Positions 35,514-43,346 of a stretch of DNA of 50,719 nucleotides are shown in pieces (position 1 is the stretch's first letter; each line of letters begins with the position of its first letter). Source of the DNA: Acidobacteriota bacterium (GTDB taxonomy: Bacteria; Acidobacteriota; Blastocatellia; Pyrinomonadales; Pyrinomonadaceae). The notes under the pieces are model-generated. The model was not told the DNA's origin. It worked only from the letters and a program-made list of their open reading frames with translations, and did no database searches. The stretch spans positions 1 through 50,719 of the forward strand of contig QHXQ01000046.1 of assembly GCA_003223935.1 (NCBI GenBank). Direction: 5' to 3'. The translations under genes and the position numbers were made by a program.

Positions 35514-37037
35514 TCAAGCGAGCGGCACAGCTTGACCAGCTTGGACGTAAGCGTGCTCGTAGAGCAACAAGCCGATCAAGACAAGCGGCACGGCAGCGAG
35601 GCCGAGCCAAGGCGCGGCGCAGCCGGCGAGCGTCAACAGGATGCCCGTCCAGAAGAATGGCTTGAAGCGCCCGCGCGTTAGCTCCCAAGTGGCGAGGCGC
35701 GCGTGCGCGGTCGGGTGCGTGAGCGTTAGCTCGCCAAAGATCAAGAGCAGGTGCGTGATGGTCGTCGCCGCGAGCGTCCAGAGCAGGGCATTGACCAACT
35801 CAGGTTCAAAGCGAAACGCGAACGGCACGAGCGCGCCCGCGCCCACGAGTAGCGCTTGCACGAGTAGATGCGGCGGGAGCAGTGGATTCTGCCAGAGGTC
35901 GCGCGCCTTCGCTTGCGCAAACAAATAAGCCGTGTAGATCGCAGTCATGATGCCGAGCGGCAGACCCGCGATCAGCAACCAAAGTTGCATGGTCGTTGCG
36001 CCGAGCAGACTTGCCAAAAAATGAAGGGCCAGCACGAGCGTGTAAGCGGCGATGATGAATGCGCCGCGCACAAGCCAACTGCGCCAGTGCGGGCGCGTGA
36101 AGATCATAAGGAAGCGCGCCGGATGTTCTAAATCCCAGATGAGTAGTGCACCGGTTGCGGCGAGGAATGCGCCGGACATGACGGGCGCGACCCAGAGCCA
36201 CAAGGGACTATCGGCGTGCAACAAGCCGAACAGGACGAAGAGGAGCGGCACGAGATACGCGCCCGCAGCGATGCCTTTCGTCCAAGTGTAGAGACTGACG
36301 CGCCAGTCCCAAGGCAGCGCGTGCGGCACGTCGTAAGCAAGCAGCGCGGCGGCTGAAGTGTTGTTGTAAGTCGGATTGCCTGCGACGACGTGCTCGGCCG
36401 TCTCCAGTTGTTCGCTCCACATGAAGAGGCCGCCCTGTGGTCTCTGTGCGGCGAGCGGATCGAGCGTCGCTTGGTGCGCGCCTTTGTAGAACAGCTTCGG
36501 CAGCGTCTCTTTTTCGGGTCGCCGGACGTTCACCGGCTCACGCTGTACGATGCGCGCAACTTTCGCCGTTGGGTCGTTCATATCGCCGACGAGGATCGCT
36601 TCGACCGGACAGACGACGACGCAGGCCGGCTCAAGCCCCATGTCAATCCGGTGCGCGCAGAAGTTGCACTTCTCGGCTGAGTGGTCTTCGGGGTTGATGA
36701 AGATCGCGTCGTAAGGGCAGGCGGCCATGCAGGCTTTGCAGCCGATGCAGATCGACTTATCGAAATCAACAATGCCGTCGGCGCGTTTGAACATCGCGCT
36801 CGTGGGGCAAGCCGCGACGCATGGCGCGTGTTGACATTGATTGCAGCGCGTCACCTGATGCGCGCGTCGGGCTTGCGGGAACACACCTACGTCAACGTGT
36901 TTGACATAGGTGCGCGTCACGCCGAGCGGCACGTCGTTCTCAGACTTGCAGGCTGTGGTGCAGGCGTGACAGCCGATGCAACGTGTCTGATCGATCACTT
37001 TGACCCAGAGAGGTTGCGCCGTCGTCTGCTCTGCCAT
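35514..37037 (-). CDS. Fused ferredoxin (PsrB-like) and NrfD (PsrC-like) subunit
   Basis: A 507-residue fusion. Residues ~1-180 form an electron-transfer ferredoxin with four [4Fe-4S] motifs (CIGCHACTTAC, CNQCQHAPCVAAC, CIGCKACMAAC, CNFCAHR). The remainder has about eight transmembrane segments typical of NrfD/PsrC (SLYTWTKGIAAGAYLVP). NrfD normally exchanges electrons with quinones. Joining the two subunits in one chain is unusual but not unique. No Tat signal is present, so the ferredoxin side is on the cytoplasmic face. Confidence 0.9.
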   Translation of the reverse strand: MAEQTTAQPLWVKVIDQTRCIGCHACTTACKSENDVPLGVTRTYVKHVDVGVFPQARRAHQVTRCNQCQHAPCVAACPTSAMFKRADGIVDFDKSICIGCKACMAACPYDAIFINPEDHSAEKCNFCAHRIDMGLEPACVVVCPVEAILVGDMNDPTAKVARIVQREPVNVRRPEKETLPKLFYKGAHQATLDPLAAQRPQGGLFMWSEQLETAEHVVAGNPTYNNTSAAALLAYDVPHALPWDWRVSLYTWTKGIAAGAYLVPLLFVLFGLLHADSPLWLWVAPVMSGAFLAATGALLIWDLEHPARFLMIFTRPHWRSWLVRGAFIIAAYTLVLALHFLASLLGATTMQLWLLIAGLPLGIMTAIYTAYLFAQAKARDLWQNPLLPPHLLVQALLVGAGALVPFAFRFEPELVNALLWTLAATTITHLLLIFGELTLTHPTAHARLATWELTRGRFKPFFWTGILLTLAGCAAPWLGLAAVPLVLIGLLLYEHAYVQAGQAVPLA

Positions 37038-37138
37038 CCGCCGTCTCCACCCGAATGAATTTTGGCACCACGAATTGAGACGCTTCTACACTTAATGCGC
37101 GGGCGAGTCAAACAGAATTGCGGGCAGAACCGGCGCGC

Positions 37139-39655
37139 TCAGGCGCTAAGGGCGGGTTGCTTTTGCTGTGGGTCAACGGTGAGTAGCTCGTTGAGTAGGA
37201 TGGTCTGAGTGTGCGTGATGAGGCGTGTGGCATCGCCGGCTTCGAGCGGGCGCGAGAAGATGTAGCCTTGCGCATAGTCGCAGCCCAAGGTGCGCAGTTG
37301 TTCGAGTTGTTCGGGCGTCTCGACGCCTTCGGCGACGACGTCCATCTCAAGGCTGCGCGCGAGCGTGATGATCGTGTGGACGATCTCTGCGTTCTCTGTG
37401 CTGTGCATCTGGCTGATGAACGAGCGATCAATCTTGAGCGTGTTGATGGGGAAGCGGTGCAGATAGCTCAGAGAGGAATAGCCCGTGCCGAAGTCGTCTA
37501 TGCTCAACTCGACGCCAAGCGCGCGCAGTTGCGTGAGCATCTCTGCGGTCGTGTCAATGTTTTCGATGACCATGCTCTCGGTGATCTCTAGCTTGAGCCG
37601 ATTCGGTTCAAGGCCGGCGTCGCGCAAGCTGCCGGCCATCTGTTCGATGAAGTTCGGCTGCGCAAACTGTTTGCTCGATAGATTGATGCTAACGGTGAAG
37701 TGCGCGGGCAGTTGTTGCTGCTCTTGCCACGCGCGCATCTGCTGGCAAGCTTGTGTGAGCACCCAACGCCCGATAGCCACGATGAGGCCGGTCTCTTCGG
37801 CGACCGGAATGAAATCCAACGGCGAGATGAAACCACGCTCCGGGTGCTGCCAACGCAATAGTGCCTCAAAGCCCATGACGCGCCCGTCGGCGAGCGAGAC
37901 AATCGGCTGATAGCGCAGACAAAACTCTTCACGGTCAATCGCGCGCCGTAGATCGATCTCCATCTGCAACAGATTGACGGCGCGGTCGTGCATCGCTTTA
38001 TCGAAGACGACGTACCGGTTCTTACCCGACAACTTGGCGCGATACATCGCCGTGTCTGCGTCGCGCAATAAGTCTTCGGCGCGATCATAGCCGGTGGAAC
38101 TGGGCGCAATCCCGATGCTCACGGTCGTGAAGACTTCGTGCCCGCCCAAGTTGAACGGCATTGTGAGTTCCGTCTGAATGCGCTGCGCAATCGCGATCGC
38201 ATCGTCAATGTCGGTCAACTCTTCCAAGAGGACTGTAAACTCGTCGCCGCCCAAACGCGCGACGGTGTCGCCCGGGCGCAAGCACGTCTCAAGGCGGCGC
38301 GCGATGCCGACCAAAAGCTGATCGCCGACCATGTGACCGAGACTGTCGTTGATGACTTTGAAGCGGTCTAGGTCGAGAAAGAGCGCGGCGTACAAGCGTT
38401 CGGGGCTGCGCTTGGCGCGCTGTATGGCCATCTTGAGGTGATCCATAAAGAGCGCGCGATTCGGCAACCCCGTGAGTACATCGTGGAAGGCGTCGTGCAG
38501 CAGCCGCTCTTCGGCGCGTTTGCGGTCGGTGATGTCTTGCAGTTGAAAGAGCAGGTGGAGCGGCTGCCCTTGTGCGTCGCGGACGAGCGAACTGCCCAAG
38601 TGTACCCAAACCTCGTGCCCGTGCCGGTGCAGATAACGCTGCTCCGTCTGACAAGAGGCCAGCTTGCCGTCGAGCAATTGACTGAGATTGGCTAAGACCG
38701 CGCCGAGATCGTCCGGGTGCGTCAGTTCTTGAAATTTGTGGAGCAACAATTCCTGTTCACGATAGCCGACGATCTCGGAGAGCGAGCGATTGACTTGCAG
38801 GAATTGGCCGTCTGTGGAGACGAGCGCCATGCCGATGGTCGCGTAGTCGAACGAGCTACGGAAGCGCGCCTCGCTCGCTTGCAAGGCTTCGATGTGGCGT
38901 TGTGCTTCGGCGGCGTGGCGCTGCGCCTGTTCGGCCTGCGCGGTTGAGACTTCGACCGTTTTCAAGTAGGTCTTATAGGTGAAGTAGATGATAGCGATGA
39001 TGGGCGCGGCGGCGAGCAGCGCGTAGAAGCCGACGACGCTCGCGAGCTTGGCGATGAGACCTGCGGCCGAAGCGCCGGCGAAATAGGTGATCGAAGTCCA
39101 AAGAAAATTCTGCCGCCACATCTGCCAGATGGGTTGGCGCGTCTTTAGGGCCGTGCCCGTCGCGATGATGCCGGAGTTGGCGACGTACTGCACAAAGCCC
39201 ATCAGCGTAATTGCAACGATAAAGCGGCCGTTCAACTCGCCGGCTGTAAGCGTCGGCATCGGGCCGAACAGGGAGCGCAGGACGAAGACCGTGAGCGCGG
39301 TTGAGCCGGCGACTGCGCCCATGTTGAAGAAGACGAGCGTGCGCCGTTTGTTGAAGCGCAGCGACGCCAAGCAGGCGTCTGCGGCGGCGAGCAAGATCGC
39401 CGCCTCGCCGCCGAAGATCAGCAGCGTCAGCAGAATGAAAGTATCGGAGACTGAGACTTGGCCGCGGACGCGCGGGATCAGGACGATGGTGCGCGCGCCG
39501 ACGGTCAGTGTGACGACGATGAGCAGCAGGAAGCGCAGGTCGAGGTGACTGATGGGCAAGCGCACGGCGGCCCACACGCAGGCCAAAGCGCCGGCCGCAA
39601 TAACCAGCGAGATGAAGGGCCGGAATAGAGGATGTGAGCTTCGTGTCTCAGACAT
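37139..39655 (-). CDS. Membrane GGDEF-EAL protein with PAS domain
   Basis: About 838 residues from MSETRSSH. Roughly seven transmembrane helices lie in residues ~10-240, a coiled coil follows, then a PAS domain (FDYATIGMALVSTDG, with a PAC end at QLQDITDRKRAEE). The GGDEF domain has an intact LGGDEF, and the EAL domain has FEALLRW, DDFGTGYSS and EGVE. Both cyclase and phosphodiesterase sites look intact, so it makes or breaks down cyclic di-GMP in response to a membrane or PAS signal. Confidence 0.95.
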   Translation of the reverse strand: MSETRSSHPLFRPFISLVIAAGALACVWAAVRLPISHLDLRFLLLIVVTLTVGARTIVLIPRVRGQVSVSDTFILLTLLIFGGEAAILLAAADACLASLRFNKRRTLVFFNMGAVAGSTALTVFVLRSLFGPMPTLTAGELNGRFIVAITLMGFVQYVANSGIIATGTALKTRQPIWQMWRQNFLWTSITYFAGASAAGLIAKLASVVGFYALLAAAPIIAIIYFTYKTYLKTVEVSTAQAEQAQRHAAEAQRHIEALQASEARFRSSFDYATIGMALVSTDGQFLQVNRSLSEIVGYREQELLLHKFQELTHPDDLGAVLANLSQLLDGKLASCQTEQRYLHRHGHEVWVHLGSSLVRDAQGQPLHLLFQLQDITDRKRAEERLLHDAFHDVLTGLPNRALFMDHLKMAIQRAKRSPERLYAALFLDLDRFKVINDSLGHMVGDQLLVGIARRLETCLRPGDTVARLGGDEFTVLLEELTDIDDAIAIAQRIQTELTMPFNLGGHEVFTTVSIGIAPSSTGYDRAEDLLRDADTAMYRAKLSGKNRYVVFDKAMHDRAVNLLQMEIDLRRAIDREEFCLRYQPIVSLADGRVMGFEALLRWQHPERGFISPLDFIPVAEETGLIVAIGRWVLTQACQQMRAWQEQQQLPAHFTVSINLSSKQFAQPNFIEQMAGSLRDAGLEPNRLKLEITESMVIENIDTTAEMLTQLRALGVELSIDDFGTGYSSLSYLHRFPINTLKIDRSFISQMHSTENAEIVHTIITLARSLEMDVVAEGVETPEQLEQLRTLGCDYAQGYIFSRPLEAGDATRLITHTQTILLNELLTVDPQQKQPALSA

Positions 39656-40112
39656 GGGCTGATCCGTCGAAGCTGAAGCGAACTGGTGGTGACAGCATTT
39701 AACGTGGCGGGGCGAACCAGTAAGAGCCACGCGCGGGCGTCAGCTACACCTGCGCACCTGCATGCAAGGGCAAGGCACATGCCAGCGCCAGTTGTTAGGG
39801 CTGAGACCATTTTTTCAAGGGAATTGACGACTTTCGCCGGAGCAGGGGATTCAGTGCGCCATCATCGCTCATTCAAACTGACTTGCGCGGCTGGTCAAAA
39901 TGAGATGCCGGTAAATAAGTGCGGCCAGTGGGTGAGTCAATAACTGCTAACGCAGATGATACTCAACTGGCCCCGCTCGGGCAGTGGTCACTTGCCAGCG
40001 CAAGGCCCTATAATTTCAAACCGATATAGCAGATGGGCCAAATTTTGTATTGACTCTAGCTAGCGAAACGGCGTAAAAGACCGGCAGGCTTGCAGTCAAA
40101 TTCATCGCTTGA
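39656..40112. other. Gene-free region between divergent genes
   Basis: About 450 bp between the GGDEF-EAL gene and a small membrane-protein gene, so it probably holds promoters for both. I see a TATAAT at 40009-40014 but no well-spaced -35. No coding signal is convincing. Confidence 0.4.
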
Positions 40113-40124
40113 GTGAGTGAAAAG

Positions 40125-40367
40125 ATGGAACCGATTCGCGCACCTTTTTTTGTCGGCCTCATCGGCTTCGCGTTGGGCGTCGTGTTACTTGTGGCTTGGT
40201 GGCTGATCGCCGTGCCGACGACGGTGTTGCTGCGTTTTCTGCACGGTCTGTTCTTCGGACTAGGGATGCTGCTCTTCGTCACCGGCGGCTTTCTCGCGCT
40301 CTGCACCGGCATGGTCTATCTGCTCTATTACTTCAAACAACCGCGCGCAGCCGCGGCCACGAAGTGA
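40125..40367 (+). CDS. Small two-helix membrane protein
   Basis: About 80 residues (MEPIRAPFFVGLIG). Two hydrophobic segments, FVGLIGFALGVVLLVAWWLI and FFGLGMLLFVTGGFLALC, fill most of the chain, and the end is basic (KQPRAAAATK). A GTG at 40113 is an alternative start. No function is recognised. Confidence 0.65.
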   Translation: MEPIRAPFFVGLIGFALGVVLLVAWWLIAVPTTVLLRFLHGLFFGLGMLLFVTGGFLALCTGMVYLLYYFKQPRAAAATK

Positions 40368-40433
40368 GGCCGCGCGCGGGCGTTCGGTTAATTGCTTTGA
40401 GCACACGCTGGGCGTTTAGACAAGGGAGGGTTT

Positions 40434-40853
40434 ATGCACGACGACGAAAAGGAAGCGCGCACATTCAACGACGAGCAGCAGAAGATGTTCGGCGACTCGG
40501 AGGCGTATCAAGCGGGCGCGCCCGTGCGCGCGCACACGCCGGGCGTAGCCACTCCGCCAGCAACGGATATATTGCCGCCGCCGACAGACGCGACGAGCGA
40601 ACCGGCCGAAACTGAAGTTGAAGCTGAGCCGCGCTTGCACGTCGTCGCCGTGCGCGGCGAAGGCGGGACAGACATCACGGGCGGCACGGACAAGTACGGC
40701 CCCGGCGGTCTCGCAGACAGCGAGCGAGCGACGACAGAGGGCACGGGCGCGACAGAGACAGGCGACGTGGCTGCCGGCGCAAGCTCGACGCATGCAGGCG
40801 CGGGCGGCAATCAAGGCCCGACCGGCGGCACAGGCACAGCCCCGACAGAGTAG
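40434..40853 (+). CDS. Hydrophilic, probably disordered protein
   Basis: A 139-residue protein starting MHDDEKEARTFN. It is rich in Gly, Thr, Ala and acidic residues, with no hydrophobic segment, and its C-terminal half (GGTDITGGTDKYG, GPTGGTGTAPTE) is low complexity. It follows the small membrane protein by 67 bp in the same direction. No family is recognised. Confidence 0.6.
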   Translation: MHDDEKEARTFNDEQQKMFGDSEAYQAGAPVRAHTPGVATPPATDILPPPTDATSEPAETEVEAEPRLHVVAVRGEGGTDITGGTDKYGPGGLADSERATTEGTGATETGDVAAGASSTHAGAGGNQGPTGGTGTAPTE

Positions 40854-40932
40854 TAGGCAGAAGGCAGTAAAAAGCCGGTTGAATTTTCACTCCCTGCGGC
40901 GAGTAAATCTCAACTGACTGCCTTCTGCCTAC
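40853..40932. repeat. Perfect 16-bp inverted repeat
   Basis: GTAGGCAGAAGGCAGT at 40853-40868 is perfectly complementary to 40917-40932, with a 48-nt loop. It begins within the stop codon region of the preceding gene. It resembles a scattered palindromic element or could end transcription. Confidence 0.85.
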
Positions 40933-41152
40933 TGCCTTCTGCTTTCTGTCCCAGTTGACATTTCAACCTGAAAAGCATAAATAGTGCTATGTCGTTGCCA
41001 GCGCCGGTTGAGCAGCCATGCCCCCTTAATGCACCGGCGCGGGCGGCGCACTTGACTCGATATTCTCCCCAACTTATGTGCGCACGGAAAGTGGAAGTTC
41101 TGCTCCCCCGCTTGGATACTCTTGCACGCAAGCCGGCTAAGGGGAGCGTTTG
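40933..41152. other. Short gene-free interval
   Basis: About 220 bp with no supported gene; it leads into the 41153 gene, whose ribosome site GGGGAG is just upstream of ATG. Confidence 0.4.
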
Positions 41153-41527
41153 ATGATTAGTCAAGAGGACTTCGACAAGTTCGTTGAGAGCTTCAACACC
41201 GATTACATCTACCTGCTGACTCGCGCCGGCAGTGGCAGTTACGATTGTCTGATCTCGTCGTTCCGTGTCCTCAAAGACCTCTACGACGTGATCATCAAAC
41301 TGCACGACACGACGCATCTGAACTTCAGCGTCGTGGCCTATCCGTTGACGTTCCGCGCGAGCGACCCTTTCTTGCAGAGCTTAGGCTTCAACAATCACGA
41401 GATCGCCAACATCTATGGCTTTCTGGAGCACGTGAAGCTGACGCAAGGAAAGGAGTTTGAAGAGATCATCGAAGGCGCTGACCCGATTAGATGTGCGGTT
41501 GCAGGCTTCCCCCATGGCTCAAGCTGA
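41153..41527 (+). CDS. Unknown soluble protein
   Basis: About 124 residues from ATG 41153 (MISQEDFDKFVESFN). It contains a mixed region (SFRVLKDLYDVIIKLHD, LNFSVVAYPLTF) with no recognised motif. Its end overlaps the start of the next gene by 14 bp, so the two are likely coupled. I do not recognise the family. Confidence 0.65.
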   Translation: MISQEDFDKFVESFNTDYIYLLTRAGSGSYDCLISSFRVLKDLYDVIIKLHDTTHLNFSVVAYPLTFRASDPFLQSLGFNNHEIANIYGFLEHVKLTQGKEFEEIIEGADPIRCAVAGFPHGSS

Positions 41528-42002
41528 CATTGCTCGATTGATCGAAACTCACAAGGATCAATTAGTCCAACAGTGGGTCGCTGCGGTGCGCGCCGATCAG
41601 TCGCTCAAATCTGATGCAGACTTATCAGAAGGCGGCTTGATCGATCATGTGCCCATGCTGCTCGATGAAGTGTGCTCGCTCCTGCGCGCGGAGCAAAGGC
41701 CGGGGCTGCACAACATGCATGAGGCGCGCGTCCACGCTTACACGCGCTTCCGGCAAGGCTACCGCGCCCGCGACCTCGTCCGCGAAATCGCGCTCCTGCG
41801 CCTGACGCTCATTGAGCATATCCAGACACAACTGCGCGCCGCCACTAATCCACACACCTTTGAAGACTACTTCGGCACGATCCACGCACTCAACTTCTAC
41901 CTAGACGAAGAGCTGCGGTACGGCGTCGCCATCTTCACCGAAAGCAATGACGCACCGCCGCAGCTCCACGCTTCAGAGCCGCCACCGATGCCGCTGACTT
42001 GA
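41514..42002 (+). CDS. RsbRD-N-like helical sensor domain protein
   Basis: About 162 residues from ATG 41514 (MAQADIARLIETHK). It is all-helical with the pattern of the RsbRD N-terminal/histidine-kinase-associated domain (ETHKDQLVQQWVAAVR, HAYTRFRQGYRARDLVREIALLR). Such domains are sensor parts of stress regulators or kinases; no output domain is attached here. It is coupled with the preceding gene by overlap. Confidence 0.6.
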   Translation: MAQADIARLIETHKDQLVQQWVAAVRADQSLKSDADLSEGGLIDHVPMLLDEVCSLLRAEQRPGLHNMHEARVHAYTRFRQGYRARDLVREIALLRLTLIEHIQTQLRAATNPHTFEDYFGTIHALNFYLDEELRYGVAIFTESNDAPPQLHASEPPPMPLT

Positions 42003-42015
42003 TTGTTTCCCGTCT

Positions 42016-42348
42016 CTATTCTCTGCGCACCACAGTCTCACGCTCATGTACGACCGACGTATTGTCTGTCGTGCGTCCGCGCACGCTCATCAAGAGTATG
42101 GCCAGAATCGCTAACAGGACGACCGCGCCGACGCCAAGCCAGACTGGATCGATTGTCTGCGTCGTGCGCGATACTTGCACACTGGTCGGTTGTTGAGTTG
42201 TTTCAGTTGTGCGTGTGGTCTGCGTCGTCGTGCCGCCGCCGGTGTTGCTGGTGTTGCTATTTTGCGCTGCAACGGTGAGCGGCAAGATGGTTAAAAGTAG
42301 CGCGAGCGCCAAGAGTGGCGTCCGTTTAGCAAAGTCTAAGAGTTTCAT
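42016..42348 (-). CDS. Exported Thr/Gln-rich protein with C-terminal membrane helix
   Basis: A 110-residue protein with a signal peptide (LLALALLLTILPLTVAAQ), a Thr/Gln/Asn-rich linker, a second hydrophobic helix (WLGVGAVVLLAILAILLM) and a basic tail. It is convergent with the RsbRD-like gene. No function is recognised. Confidence 0.7.
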   Translation of the reverse strand: MKLLDFAKRTPLLALALLLTILPLTVAAQNSNTSNTGGGTTTQTTRTTETTQQPTSVQVSRTTQTIDPVWLGVGAVVLLAILAILLMSVRGRTTDNTSVVHERETVVRRE

Positions 42349-42735
42349 AGTTGATCTCCTTTTCTAGCGTATGTCGCTTGCGGCCGGTTGTAGCTCACAA
42401 AACTCATCTGCCATACATCGCGCCCGGCCGGCTGCTAAAAGTCTGTACACTCCTGCCCACCCATGGCGCGCCATAGGGTTTTGGCTTACGCGCCGGCAGC
42501 GTTACAGGTCAGCGACCCGCCGGCCGGTGGAAGCATTTAGAACATTCGGGGGCAGTCGCACAGTGAATAGGCGAGTTTCGGGCCGCAATTTGCACTGTGC
42601 ATGCAAAATGATTGACAAAGTTGGCCGAGTCGCATACTTAAACCGCACGCTCACACAGGCATGCGCTGGCCTGCGCGCAAACGCACGGAAGCGGCACGCC
42701 GATGTAAGCAGCAAAGGAGCAGGAGGAGGCACGCA
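42349..42735. other. Gene-free region
   Basis: About 385 bp between divergent genes; probable promoters for both, but no convincing pair was seen. The right end carries AGGAGGAGG just before the ATG at 42736. Confidence 0.4.
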
Positions 42736-43131
42736 ATGGAGAAAGGATTCCTTGAGGCGCACGTCGCGCGCGGCAATCGCAACCTGTTGATCTTCGGTCT
42801 GGTGCTAACGATTATCGGCGTCGGGCTGGCCGTGGGAGTCAACTTCGTGGGGCCTTTGATCATCGCCTTGATCGGCGGCATCATGCTCTTCGTCTGGTTG
42901 CGGCGGATGGTCAGCCCGCACGCGCATCCGACTTTTAAGCAACTGGCACGCTACGGCGACCCGCAACAAGTGGCGCAACAGGTGAATCAAGAGTTCACAG
43001 GCCCGATGGGCGGCAGCAAGACGCAGTTCGGCCAGCACTGGCTGGCGCAAGCGCATCCTTACGGCGTCTATTTAGTGCCCTGGCACGACATCGCTTGGCT
43101 GCACATCTATGTGAATCAGGAGTTGAGATGA
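42736..43131 (+). CDS. Two-helix membrane protein of unknown function
   Basis: About 131 residues from ATG 42736 with a strong AGGAGGAGG ribosome site. Two transmembrane segments (LLIFGLVLTIIGVGLAVGV and PLIIALIGGIMLFVWL) are followed by a soluble domain (FKQLARYGDPQQVAQQVNQEF) ending AWLHIYVNQELR. I do not recognise the family. Confidence 0.75.
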   Translation: MEKGFLEAHVARGNRNLLIFGLVLTIIGVGLAVGVNFVGPLIIALIGGIMLFVWLRRMVSPHAHPTFKQLARYGDPQQVAQQVNQEFTGPMGGSKTQFGQHWLAQAHPYGVYLVPWHDIAWLHIYVNQELR

Positions 43132-43166
43132 CAGGCAAACAAGCCCATGAGTAGAATTTTCTTACC

Positions 43167-43346
43167 ATGGAAAATCAACTCATTGAACTGTATTTGCTTG
43201 CCTGTCACGTTTACGATACCCGCTCAGAAACTTGTTTTCAACGTCTGAGCAATAATGCGCGGCCTGAGTTCACCGACCAAGAGTTATTACGTAAATTTCG
43301 CCGAGCTAATTGCCTATTGGCTGTGGCAATTCACTCCTTCACTTAG
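43167..43346 (+). pseudogene. Truncated transposase, N-terminal fragment
   Basis: The 59-codon frame begins MENQLIELYLLACHVYDTRS, then ETCFQRLSNNARPEFTDQEL, the N-terminal signature of a family of DDE transposases. Similarity ends at about codon 40 (near 43286), after which the frame runs into sequence of the following gene and stops. It is therefore an IS remnant cut at that point. Confidence 0.7.
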
